Part shown: one piece after another, positions 1-12,100 of the stretch
Numbering within the stretch: position 1 is the first letter of the stretch
How the letters are laid out: each line of letters begins with the position of its first letter
NCBI GenBank assembly: GCA_000310025.1
Contig: FN648632.1
Location: 29,924-93,923, forward strand
Direction: 5' to 3'
DNA: 64,000 bases
Source: Ectocarpus siliculosus
Lineage: Eukaryota; Sar; Phaeophyceae; Ectocarpales; Ectocarpaceae
Made by a program: the position numbers and the translations under genes
Notes under the pieces: generated by a model
Database searches by the model: none
The model's input: the letters and a program-made list of their open reading frames with translations, nothing else
Told to the model about the DNA's origin: nothing

Positions 1-1721
1 ACCCCCCCCCCCCCGGCTGTACTTGAAAGCTTGGCAGTTATGGCACGGCGGTAGATATACAAGTATGGAACATTTTGTTGTGGCATATGCGCATGCATGC
101 GTCTGTTGCGACGAAATCGGCGGGGTATTTGCAAACAGCCAGCGTACATACAATGAGAGTTTTGGTTGCGCGTTCTTTTTTTTTTTTTTCGTTTGTGCAC
201 TCGGTGAGTCAGCCTTTTTTCGATATTTTTCTTGACGAAAGTTTCAACGTCACCCCTTTACGGCTGTATTCGTGTGAAAAATCACACGGGTAAGTTCACC
301 ACGATGGTGTGAGTGGCTTGTGTTCCCGCGTAGCCGTAAAAACGTGATATGTGGAACAAACCACCGCCCCTGGTTGACGTCTGTCGCCTCTCTTTTTTCC
401 GCGGGCAGCTGAGCAGAGCGATTAGAGCGCGTACACTCTTCATTTGTTGCAACCTACTTGCATACCTACTTGCATTGACGTGTTTTGTAACGGACGCTCA
501 TCCCCAGAAACAAGCGAGAGATGTGCGCACCGCACGCCGTTCAGCACATGAGCCCGTATTACACACATTTCACACAGCAGCGTCGCGTCGTGGCATGTTG
601 AAGTGTCCGGCGATCGAGTAGTGTTAACTTCATCTCGACAGCAGCATACTGCGAGCATTCTTAACTATTTGCAGCAGTATCGCTGACAGCGGTCAAGCGA
701 TGGAGCAAGGTGTGCACTTGATTTCCCCCCCCGTGATGGGGCAATCGAAGTAACACGCCCACCGCCGTGTGTCCTGTGGGCAGCGGGTCCAGCGGTTCAC
801 GTTTTTTTTTGTTTTTGCTGACTTTTACGTAACGAGATAAAGAGCGCGTTTGTTTTCTAAAAATCTCGCGTCCATACCTCGTTGTGCTCCGTTCCCTTAT
901 CGCCGTCTTTCGGCAGACACGCCAGGATCGACGATCACATCGCGGTGCACCAGAGACAGGGACAAGAGACAACGAGAGTGCGTTCACACGATAAAGTCTG
1001 AGCTCTGCCCTTCTCAAATCCACCGAACATGTCGAGCTTAGCTACTCAAGGTGATGTTTCCAACTGTTTCGCCCACGAGAGGGAGGGAACGGGCATGCCC
1101 TGGGCATTTGTGTTTGTGCGGGTTAGCCAATGACCATGCGTCTGAAACGTCTTTTGTTCAGTACTGGGAAGAAGATGCCGGGAAACGCAAGAGTTGGTTC
1201 CCGATGCGCGATGCAGGAGGACACCCCCCGATGAAACAGCAGTATCAGCACCAACAACAACATCGCCACCAACAACGGCAGCGAGAGCGTCCCTCGGTCT
1301 GGGTGGGGTTCAGCGCATTGTCTAAGGGAGAAAATATCGGGTAGTGCTGTTGGGGTCAGGTTTAGCTTTTTAAGAACCCTATCCAGGGGAGGAGAATCAG
1401 GGTTGTCACGTGGCGGAAGTGAAACAAGCGTCGCGTCTTGCGGGCCTGCTTGACAACGCCCAGAGAGGGTTTAAAGGAGGCGGGGGGACAGCGGGAAGCA
1501 AAAGCTCACGCGCATGTAGTCGTGGAGGGTAAAATGAACCACATCACTCTTGATGTCCGTTGTAGAAACAAGGAGGACGTGGAACCGCTGAAGCTGCCGG
1601 GTATTTTTCACGACAGATATTGTGTATTCGTTGCTCCCGAACTAGAGACGTTGATCGTGCGCGACGTGAGCTTGTTGACCACGTGTACTCCTGGCCGCTT
1701 TTTGGTTCCTGCACAGGGGAG
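1..1721. other. 5' region without a supported gene
   Basis: The stretch begins with a C homopolymer (2-14) and holds only short overlapping open frames with poor coding character. A short Gln/His-rich frame near 1231-1290 comes from CAA/CAG/CAC-rich DNA. Just before the PDCD4 start codon there is an acceptor-like site (tgcacag ending at 1716), so an upstream untranslated or coding exon of that gene may lie here. I could not connect one by phase. Confidence 0.5.
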
Positions 1722-4700
1722 ATGAACGGGCACAAGGTTAAGTCTCACCCGGCTCCAGAGTCTCGCGTGGGAGACGAGGGTACGTCCAAGAGGAACATTA
1801 CGCGCAAGGGAGGCGTGAAGGTAATAATTCAAGGGACCAATAAGATTTATCCCGGACTTTTTTTCTGCCGATGGAGATGATTCCGTTGTGTTTTGTAGAA
1901 AGAAAAGAAGATCTGCAGTTAAAAACGAAACACAAGTGTAACAAAGGAGGAAAAAATTGGGAGCATTTGTGAAACATGGATCAGGTTTGTTGCGGGCCTG
2001 AGACTCGATTTCGCGTTACGAAAATCACGCATGAAAGATTTCATTTTCGTGAAGCGTGATATTTGTCTCAGGATGTTGACATCTTTTGGCATATGCTGTG
2101 TGTCACACTAAGGACGAGGGGGAGAAACGGCGACGATGTTGAAGAAGGCGGGGCGCAGAGATGGCCTTGTGTGACTATTGGTACTCGCTTCTATTGTAGC
2201 AGCGAAAAATTTATGCGCAATGCTCTGGTTGGGGTGTAGACATCCACGGTGATTGTGTTTTTTTCAATTGGTACAATTCAGACAGCAGCACTATTTGACG
2301 TGTTCCTCGTGACTCATTCTGCCTAGGGTAAGAACGGTGGCGGAGGCGGCGGGCAGAAGGGCCGGTGGGACCCGACCGAGGACGGCAGCGAGGCCCAAGC
2401 GCGGGACGGCATCGCGGACAAGGGGGACCCTAACTACGACTCCGAGGCTGACGAGCACGACAACAACTATGTCCTGGTGAGTGGTTGTGTTCCCCGTTTC
2501 TTTTTGGCGGCATTTTTTTTTTGCCGAGACCCGTCATGTTGAGGGCGGTGTTTTAAGCAACCACCGCGAGACCTGTCAGGGTGATGTCTTGAGGACGGGT
2601 GTTTTATTAGGCAATAACAGCCACCGCAAAGGTGATGAGCGAAAGCCAGAATAGGGCAGTGTCCTGGCCAATCAACTTCTGTGCAGAGAGCAATCGCCGA
2701 GAGAAAGACAAGAAAAGGACTGTGCATGCATCGCTACGATACGTCGGTTGCCAATTGGTCTCCCGCGGTGTTCCTGAAGGCGGAGGGGGCGCTATGGATT
2801 ATCTGAACCTCTTGCATGGTGACCTTACACATGGCGGTATTGTTGTCTCTGTTCTGATGGACGTACACCAAGAAGTAGCCCCCCCCCCCCCCCCCGCCTC
2901 CGGCAGGTGTCAGACAGCACAGTTATCGCTCCCAACGGCGTGTTCCGGGCCCTCTCCACACGCTGCCGGAGTTCAAGAGGCATCTCAAGACAATCATTGA
3001 GGTGTGCTGTGTGGGTCGTTCTTGATGAACACTAGACGGTGGTTCATGCTCGATCTCTTCCCCCACCTGGTGTTGTCATTCCTGGACCGCCAGCGAGCGT
3101 CAATCCGGGTGTGTGTGTGTAGCTGCTCCGTGCGTTTGTTTCTTGGATTTGTGTCGCATCGACCCGCGTTAGCCGTGGGTGAACAACGGGAAGATGCCAC
3201 TGTCACAGCGGGTAGACATTTGAGCTCCACGTTTGCGTTCGTGTGCGAGTGTTTGTTTGCCTGGTCCCCCAACACGGTCGCGCTTGCTGTGTTGCGGGAT
3301 GCCCACATCACGTTGCGCCATGTTCACGCGGTTGTTTGTGTATGTGTGTGGTCTGTTGTATTATTGGAATCGATCGCGCTAACCGACTGATCAATGAAAA
3401 GGCGTCAGTCTCGGTGCGGCTGAAAATAGAAAAATCTTCTCAAGGCCATGATCTAGGACCCCGTGATGGGCATCGCGGGGAGAGCCTAATAGGCTATTCT
3501 CTCCGGATAAAAGTCACAACCGGTAGAAGATGAAGAGAAATACTCATGCGTGTGTGTGCGCTCGCGTGTACACGGGTGGGCGCGTGCTAAGCACGCACGA
3601 AAGTTGGTTCTTTCTCACATTTCTGTTACACGTGTATTGCCTTCTTCTGCAACACGGACTTGATCTCAGCCCCTCTCTTGTTTGTTCGCCGTTGTCCGCA
3701 ACTCGACGTTTCGGTGTACGGCTGTGATGCGGTAATTCCGGTATGATACGGAACGGGACGGGTGTCGTTCCAGGAGTACTTCCTGTCCGAGGACATCAGC
3801 GAGGTGCTCCGTTCGGTGAAGGAGCTCAAGTCCCCCGCCTACCACTACGAGATCGTGAAGCGCGGCATCAACATGTCCATCGACGCCAAAGACCACGAGG
3901 TTCGGTTTGTTGCCGCTGCTGCTGTTGTCTACCGTTGCTACTGCTACTGCTGCTGCTCCCGTTTTTTGTTGTTTGTAGTGAATCAAACAGCTGTTGCGTC
4001 CGTTTCTTTTTATGTTTTCTTTTGGTATTGTTCATGTCGAATGGAGCAGCGGGAGCTGGTGTCGAAGCTGCTGTCGGACGCCTACCCTGACATCCTGTCC
4101 TCCCGAGAGGTGTGCAAGGGCTTCGAGAGGCTCTTCGAGATGATCGACGACATACAGCTCGACGCTCCCAAGTACGTCGTCTTAGCTGCGTCTCTCTGTT
4201 GCATCTGAAAAATAGTCAGAGAACGAAATCATCCTCTCTTGTTTTTGCCCCGTCTGGTCTGGGCGGCTGTCTGTACACCGTTCGGCCGTCTGTGGTTTCA
4301 CGCACCAAGCGCGGTCACACAGGAGGAGCTACGTCGGCAACTTTCCTCCTGGGGCGACTGATATCTCGCGCGTGCGAATCAATCGATTCATATGTTGTGT
4401 GGTTGATTTCAAATGTTCCCGCGACTGGACGCGGACCCCGCGAAACCGATTGAAACTTTCTTTTTCCGTTGGCCCGACTGCAGTGCGAGGACATTGGTGG
4501 CATCATTCTTGGCTCGTGCTGTGGCGGACGAGATCATCCCCCCCTCCGTGTTGCGTAATGCTGCCTTCCTGAGCCTTGGGGGCGAGATCGTCAAGGGAGC
4601 GCGGCGCCTGCTTTCCAGGTACGTACGCTGCCGTACGGTCGTGGCTCCGATATAGGACGGTACCTTGCACGAGGGGGCTCCGATATAGAGGGTCGAGGGC

Positions 4701-7383
4701 CTTTGTCACACCACCCTCTTACATCGGAGGCACGACGATGGAGAAAGAAACAATATTGTGGGTACGGCGTACTAGGCGTTGAAGCGAGTGGTGTGCATCT
4801 GCGGTTGTGCGGTCGTATATGTGTGGCGCGAGTTTTTCCCCCGTGTTGAGGAGGGCGTTTTGGAAATGTGGTGCTGTCGATCGCTTGTCATACATAGAGT
4901 TATTGTTTTCTCGCTCCAAAAGAGAGGTCGGCGATTGAATTGTGTGTGTCTCTCTCTTCTTTTCGTAGGGACCACGTTCTGTCTAGGCTGGAGCACGTCT
5001 GGGGGCCCGGAGACGGTCGCCCCGTGGAAGAGCTAAAGGTGGCAATTGACCAGGTCAGTTATTTTTTTTTGGTGTGGGAACTGGTTAGGTCTGTTGTGGT
5101 CTAGTCTGACTATCGAGAAAATGTGCTGACGCGTATGTAGACCACCTCGGGTAGTCGTGCGCCAGCGCGCTTGTAATTGTCGCTCGTTGTAAGTGTTGGT
5201 TGTTTAGTCTCATACTGGTGAATTGAAGCATCAGTGAACAGTCGGGGTTACGTGAAAATGACCCTGATACCTGCTACGCTGGAGCATTCTGGCGATTTTC
5301 ACAGTAAAGCGAGCAGACGTCCTTTTTTCTCCGCCATGTCATACGGTACGCGTTTCTGTTCTCTCTGGTACCGTGATTTTCCTTTTGTCGAGTACCCGTA
5401 CCATACCTCATCTTCTTCTGCCTCCACGACCACCACCTAGCTATCGCGAGGGGATGAACCCGGTTTGTGTCTCCACGCCATACATCCCTAGAGGAACTTG
5501 CGCCACACTGAGAGCCTGGAGATCCCGTCTCATACCTCTCGCTGTTGCTCTCCAAACATGGTCTCTTAAAGTGCTTGCGAGATCCCGAGAAATATCTTTT
5601 GCCCTACTGTTCGTCGGCGTTGACCCCATGCCTACATTTCAATCCACAGCGCTACAAAAACACAGAAGCCGCGCCGTAACGAAATTGTTGATTCGTCAAA
5701 CCATCATGCGTGTGCGTGATTTTTTTTTTTGTTGCAGCTGCTGGTGGAGTACCTCTTGTCGAGGCAGCAGGACGAGGCCGCCGCATGCGTGAAGGAGCTG
5801 GACTGTAGTCTCTTCCACCACGAGATAGTCAAGCGCGCTGTCAAGGTGATTCTACGCTACTTTTGCCGTCAACGCATCTGAAACCTATCTAGTGGATAAC
5901 CACGTCAGCGCAGAGCAGTTGGCAACTTTATAATAGTGTACCCGCTAGAGGCGGTTTAAAGTGGTCAACACCCCAGGTACTCCCATTAACTCCATTTCAT
6001 GGGTCCTCGTCGAGGAGGGCCTTTTTGTGATCGACCCCCCAAGCGAGTGGCAGCCATGTAACGGCAGTGAGGCAGACGTTTTTATCCAGCCACGTTGCCG
6101 AAACACCGGAGGTGGATTGTACTTACCGTCCCAAGCAAGTTTGTGCGAGAGGATAGGCTAGCGAGCGTTCGTTTGAAGGGCTCTCGAGATTCGTAACAAG
6201 ATTTAATGAGCATCCCACGAAGTAGCGGCCGTGTTGGCGAAAGCGAAGTCCGTGTCTGTGAAGGGTCCAAGGGAAGAGGCAAATGCGAGACACGAGACAC
6301 GAGAGTGTCGACAGCAGTCAGACCCATGCTTGTGCGTCATGATCAACAATGTAGCAGATCAAAGAAGTTAGGCCGCCTGCCTCGCGATAAGTTTGCCCTT
6401 TTTTTCAATAGCTTTCTTCCCTGCAACCCAAACCAAAGATGCTTCAACAGCAGAACATGTGTTTATTTTGTTTTTTGCTTGCATCGTGAAATGAGAGGTT
6501 AAATTAACGCCCTGCAGCACCCGTTTACACACATCCCGAACTTTAGGCGGCTCTCGACAAGACGGACGATGACCGCACGGCGATGTCTTCCCTGCTGGCC
6601 TACCTCAACAAGAACGAGGTCATCAGCGACGAGCAGAGCAAGAAAGGGTTCGACAGGCTGCACGAGGCGAGTCAAGCCAGGTCGACCTTGAAAACGGGCG
6701 CGTGAGACGACAACATACCCTCCCCTTGTTGCCGTTCGTCCTCTGTTTGTCTTCGTTCCGATTTTTGTTGTCATTGTTTTTTTTTTATACCTTTTTCTTA
6801 CAAAAATACAACAAATTCGTCTCTTGCACGGATAAGGGGAGTATATTTCTCCTTGATTCATTTTTTTTGTTTTGTTTAGATCCCGCGCAAATGCCGACAA
6901 CGTGGTGTCTTCGTGGGATATAACGCTAATGCTAGGTGTACTCAGCGCTAGAGATCCGGATCTGCCGAGGTCTAGGGTTTCGTGTAGCATGTTGGTATGT
7001 GTTTGTAGTGAGATCGATCCCTGTGCTTCCGTGCGTGGGCCAGCGTGCCCTCTTCAACAAGGTATCGAGTCGACCTTTTCTTCTCGCCTTCAACGGTAAG
7101 CACCCCTCTACCCAACACCATTAACCGAGGAAGGATCGTGGGTGTCGGTATTGGTGCGAGGCCACCCCGTATCATTCGTCTCACCTATTCCGTCCCCATC
7201 GTATTCCGCAACAAAAAAAAACAGATCTTGCCGGACCTCGTCCTCGACACGCCCGCTGCCCCAAGCTTGCTCACCAAGTTCACGCAGCAGGCCATATCTG
7301 ACGGCTGCTTGCCGGCCGACTACAAGCCGCCCCCGACCCCATCTCCCTCCCCTGCCGCGGAAAATGGGAAGCAGGGTGCTTAG
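1722..7383 (+). CDS. PDCD4: Programmed cell death 4-like protein (two MA3 domains)
   Basis: Proposed exons are 1722-1820, 2327-2476, 2907-3001, 3774-3899, 4050-4171, 4484-4618, 4969-5053, 5738-5845, 6547-6666 and 7225-7383 (TAG), about 399 residues. The N-terminal part is basic and Gly-rich with a DPNYDSE segment, as in animal PDCD4 and plant MA3 proteins. MA3 domain 1 spans exons 3-6 (EYFLSEDISEV, KLLSDAYPDIL, QLDAPN then ARTLVASFLARAV). MA3 domain 2 spans exons 8-10 (LLVEYLLSRQQ, FHHEIVKRAVK, LVLDTPAAPSLL). In this family MA3 domains bind the eIF4A helicase and repress cap-dependent translation. Phases agree at every junction except inside exon 3, where the frame entering from exon 2 and the frame leaving toward exon 4 differ by one base near 2948-2952. 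Intron 9 (6667-7224) uses a GC donor. The start at 1722 is the first ATG in the exon, but an acceptor-like site just upstream leaves the true 5' end open. Confidence 0.88.
2879..2895. repeat. C homopolymer at a PDCD4 acceptor
   Basis: A 17-base run of C forms most of the polypyrimidine tract before the acceptor at 2906. Similar C runs precede acceptors or lie in introns near 16360, 21573, 22540 and 41163. Confidence 0.8.
6667..7224 (+). other. GC-AG intron in PDCD4
   Basis: The donor reads gag|gcgagt and the acceptor acag|atc. Only this junction joins the second MA3 domain as expected (RLHE then ILPDLVLDTP) in phase 0 on both sides. Nearby GT sites would give a continuation that does not fit the family. 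Confidence 0.7.
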
Positions 7384-9102
7384 ACCTACCTGCATTAGTC
7401 TCTAGTCTAGCCTAGCGTTCGACGTAGCCCACACACCAAAAGATTCTCCGCCCTTCCCGTGTATGTTTGCGTCTCGAGCAGTGGGCCCCGCACGCCAGCC
7501 AGCCTTGGTAGAACGAACATGAGAGGGGGGCGGGCCAAAGAATCTCAATGATAATCTCTACGTTGCTATTGAGGGTGAGGAAAAAGGAGGAGGAATACCC
7601 AGGCGTTTGGGAAAGGAGCGTTGGTCGGCGAAGGATGACTGGTGCTCGGTGTGCGACAACAAAATGTGGAGGTCACTGCGGTCGATGCGGGGTGGAATGA
7701 AAGCTGGAGGTCGTAGATGGTTTGGTGGCGGGTGACGTGCGCGCTGGACGTGTGTATGTATGGGGTGCATAGTGGCGTTGTGGCCCTTGCCTCTCTTGCC
7801 TCAACCACGGGCGGGGGTTCTATACGCGAGTGTCCGGCGTTCCGTGTCTATCGCGTTTCTTTCAGATGATCTCGTTGGCGTGAGAGAACGGCAGCGTGCG
7901 CTGGTTTGCGTGGTAGTTGGGGTGAACAACGCCGGCAGAGAGATGGGAACGGACGGCCGATGGCGGGGGCACCGTTATAATGTACAGAGTTAGATCCGTG
8001 TGGCTTGTGTGTCGACGCAACATGTCAGAAATTATAGTATCAAGCGTGTACTGCTGTGCCTGAGAGCGTGCCTGGTTTCGACAGAGCCGGTGATTGAGTG
8101 TTTCGCTGTATGTATTGCAAAGCATCGCTTCAGCTGGACCTGCCAAGCGGCGAGGCGGTGAACAGCAAAACTTCTTTCGCGAACATCTGTCAACAATCTC
8201 CGCAGTGGCAGATGGGAAGGCTGTTGCCTGTCTCCCGTACGCGTGTCTACACATGTGATGCGCCGCATGTGCGCATACATGTGCCATATTTGCAGATCCT
8301 GAGAGTCTCAGCTTGGATTTGAGGTGCGGCAATCCACATTCGGGAAGCGTATTTTTGTACTGTCACCGCTGCCCCAAAATGCAGCCAGAGTACAACAATA
8401 TGGTCAACCACCACATGTTAGGACATTCAGGTAGGCTGATCCTCCCCGAGAAAGAAAGTTCGTTAATTCTTCTGTCGCTATCGAGAATGCGCAGCTTCAG
8501 CTGAGCCTTCCTACAAGCTAGGTGTCCCTTTCTCACAGGTACGAAAATCTCCAGGTCAAGAGACAAACGTCGATAGTGCTCTTCCGGGCATGTTGCATCG
8601 TTCATGATGCGGGAGTGTTTTGCCTTGTCTCAAACCATCTGTTCTTCGCTCATGTAGGGTACATGTACAGAACTCCGCCCTATTCTAGTTCGTTGTGGTT
8701 GGCCCATCTCTCCGGTTCGATGAGAGGACCGGGCTCGCGAGCCCTCTTCTCTTCCAGAGAGATAGACACAACCAAAATGACGGCGCAGCTTGACTTGCCG
8801 CTGACGACCTTCACCATAGGTCTACTGCGATGTTATGTGGTCAGCCAGCAGCGATGATGCGTAAAATGTGCATGCACGCCACCCCCGAACCGTAAATCAT
8901 GTTTGCTGTGTAAAACCCATCCGCCGATTCCGCGGGGACCCCTCCGGGCTCGTCGTGAGTTGCAGGTTGCAGGGTGGTCAGTGGTTTCCGTTTCATTCTT
9001 CGTCCGCAGTCCTCCAACCCCCAGTCGAAGCTCGCGCTCTCTGTCTGTCTCTGTCTGTCTGTCTCTTACATCGTTTTCTCCTACATAACCGGGGTGAAAG
9101 AC
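7384..9102. other. Intergenic region between PDCD4 and the TPR-CS gene
   Basis: No coherent exon was found on either strand. The first few hundred bases are probably the PDCD4 3' UTR. The last 80 bases hold a CT/GT-rich pyrimidine tract (about 9028-9066, repeated ctgt units) just before the next start codon, likely part of that gene's leader or core promoter. Confidence 0.55.
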
Positions 9103-12100
9103 ATGAATGACGATCTACCCAGCGTGAAACATAGGACGTTTTCTGAGATCATGGCGACCCTGAGCACCGAGGAGAAAGATCCAATTCACGAAGGCTCAGC
9201 TGCTGAAGAGGAGCCGGCCACAACGCACGCCCTCCTTGCCGAAGCGGAAAGTTGCAAGGACCGAGGCAACGTAGACTTTCACAAGGGAAAGGTACTGGCG
9301 AAACACACGGCGGGCAAGAACTTTCTCCGCGACGCCTGTGTCCTGTATGCGGAGGGACTCCGGGTGCTCGGCGAGGCAGACGCTCGCCTTCTGGCACAGC
9401 GCGCGCAGCAGCAACAGCAGCAGCAACAGCAGCAGCGGCAGGAAGAGGGCAACGACAACCGAGCCAGCGCCGCCAACACCTCTGATGGGAGCAGAAGCCC
9501 AACCCCTTCGCCACCTGTACCACCACCTAGAGTACAAACGCAGGGGAATGATGATCAAGCTCCAGTCCGGCCTCCTCCTCTGCAAGACAGAGAAACCGCA
9601 TCCCTTTCCAAGCGAGCGGACACGGTCCGACCGTCCCTGTACCTCAACCTCGCCGCGTGCAACCTCCTCCTGCGGGAGTGGACCCCCGCGATTGCCTGCT
9701 GCACGCACGTGCTCGACGAGTGCTGCGGGGACGCCCTGCGTGAAATCGAGGCGGAAATCGGCGGCACGGGGAAAGACGCACGTGACGGTGTTCCTGGGGT
9801 GGCTCAAGGTGACCGCCGCGCGGCTCCCGCTGCTGCCAATGATAACGCCGGTACCACAAGGGCCAGTTCTGCGACAGGTACATCAACAGGAGATGCAGAA
9901 GATGCGGCGGCAGCCCCGACGGGTACGGGAGCTCTCCCGGATAAGGGGCAGCAGCAGCAGAAGGAGGGGCAACCAGGAGAGATCTACGGAGAACACCAGG
10001 GAACGACGGCACCAAGTCGCGGCGCTGACAGGGAAGCCGAGCCGGGAGCAGACCCAGCGCAGGAAGAAAGTGGAGAGAGAGAACGGGAGGCAGAGAAGAC
10101 GAGGTATCGAGAAGTAGCCGCGAAATGCCTCTACAGGAGGGCGGCGGCCCTGGCGGGAGGCGGAAACGTGGCCGCCGCGCGAGAGGACTTGGTGCGGGCC
10201 CTGCGGTTGAAACCCCGAGACGCCGCCATCAGCCGAGAGCTCAAGAAGGCAAAGAAGCAGCTCGCAGAAAACGAGGCCAAGGAAAGCCTCCGACGGTGAG
10301 AGCGCATATGTAGTACAGCAATCATGCCGTGGCACGGCACGGTAGCCGCTTTCCGACGTGACTCCCTGGCGTAACGGAGTTCACCGGCGATACTAGGGTG
10401 TGCTGATACCCTTGCATGCCGTACCCGTAGTCGCTAGACCATTGACCTCGCATCCCTACAATGCCGGGACGGAGCACCCCGGGTTTTTTATCCGACCAGA
10501 CTAGCACATCACCAAACTGGGGGGGAAGATATGTGGCCACCCCATCGTTGTTCTGGTGGTGGTTTGGCGCTTGCGAAGGACAACTCATTTTTTCGCAAAA
10601 GTGTGTTCGGGAGCAGGGCGTCATCACAGTAGTGCAAGAAGCTTGATCTTGTTCAACTCGCCGCGCGGCACGTTGTTGGGTCGTGACGCGGCTGCGTACC
10701 GCTTTCCAGCGGCGCCTATGGGACGCAAGTGGCTTTGGACAGTACGGCTTGCACGTTTCCGTTTCCACACTTGACGTGCTTGTCGAGCAGCGGCAACGGA
10801 CCGTCCCATCCCATGTCTGATCACCCTTGTGCACCTGATCGCGGACGTCCGTATCACTATTAACACACGCGTCGCTCTGCTTTCTCGGTCCACAAAGGGA
10901 AACGGAAGAAGGCCGAAGAAGCAGGCAGCAACAGCAACAACGACAGGCCGATTCCACTTCCGAGGTGACGAAGACGGACAACATCACTTCTGCGACCGCC
11001 GATGGCGGAAGCGCTCCTACGCAGCAGCTAGCACGCTCCCCCGCACCGGGGGCAGACCACGCTGTCATCGCCGGCGGCATCGGCGGAGACCAGGGGGGAG
11101 TGAAAGCACCGGAAAACCAACAGCAGCAGGGGGGCCGGGTGTCGAAGGAGGAGGAGGGGAAGGGAAGTTGCAGTGGTGACGAAGAGTCTAACGAACGCTC
11201 TCAAGAACAATCCGAACAACCCTTCTCGACGCACAATGGCGGCGAGTGTAGGGACGGGCTCTACGCTTGGAATCAGTCCATCTACGAGGCAAGAGCGCAC
11301 CACAGCAGCAGCTGTAGGGTAAACAGCAGCTGTCGCAAGTAGTAGTGGAAGTAGTAGCACCAGGTTGTAGTGAAGTGCTACTACAGATCATGGCAAGTCT
11401 CGGCGTCAAAGCGATGTGTTTTTCTTAACTTGTTGGGAAGGAGGACAGCGCTAGTCATCCCGCATCCATGACCAGTACGTCATGGGAGACACGAAGTGAC
11501 CTTTTGCCTTCACCGGCATGCAGTGCTTGTGCTCGTTTCATTTGTCTCGCCTATACCAGGCGAACCTCCGAACGGCAAAACTCTTTCTTCCGAATCCCTT
11601 ACCCCCTCTCCCTTCGCCGTCGGCCTACCCACGCTATCGCTCCTTTCGGCCGTCGCAATAAAAAAACATCAAACAACAGGTTCAGGTGAGCGTTAAGATA
11701 CCCCCCTGGGCCCGAGCCAGCGACGTTCGCGTAGACTTGCATCGATCGCGCCTGTCGGTGTCCGTCGTCTTTCCGCACGCCGAGGACGATCGCCCAAGAA
11801 GAACAAGACCACAATTCACGCACGGTGCAGGGACGAGCGCCACCACCGCCGGCCCTACGGCAAGCAGCGACGCCGCCAAAGATCCAGCCTCCCAGGGGGG
11901 GGACCCCGGATTTGTAGGCGAAGGCGAGACCGCGACGCCCGTCCTCGCCGGAGCCCTGAGCCGGCCCGTCCAGGTGGACGAGTGCCTGTGGACGATGGAG
12001 CGGCCCGGTCGGGTGCTGCTGTACCTGCAGAAGGAGCTACCGGCTGACGGCGAGCCGGGGTTCGAGTGGTGGGCGTGCGTGATGGAGGGGGACCCTGGGG

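Noticed and set aside
1438-1725. Possible first exon or small gene before PDCD4
   Set aside because: A frame with some plausible residues exists, but no donor could be joined in phase to the PDCD4 exon at 1717-1820.
9196-9807. 203-residue minus-strand frame
   Set aside because: Antisense to the TPR exon; GC-rich coding DNA often keeps the opposite strand open, and the plus frame has clear TPR motifs and splice phases.
10322-11080. 252-residue minus-strand frame
   Set aside because: Spans an intron and part of exon 2 of the TPR-CS gene antisense; composition is Cys/Ser/Arg low-complexity and no splice partner was found.
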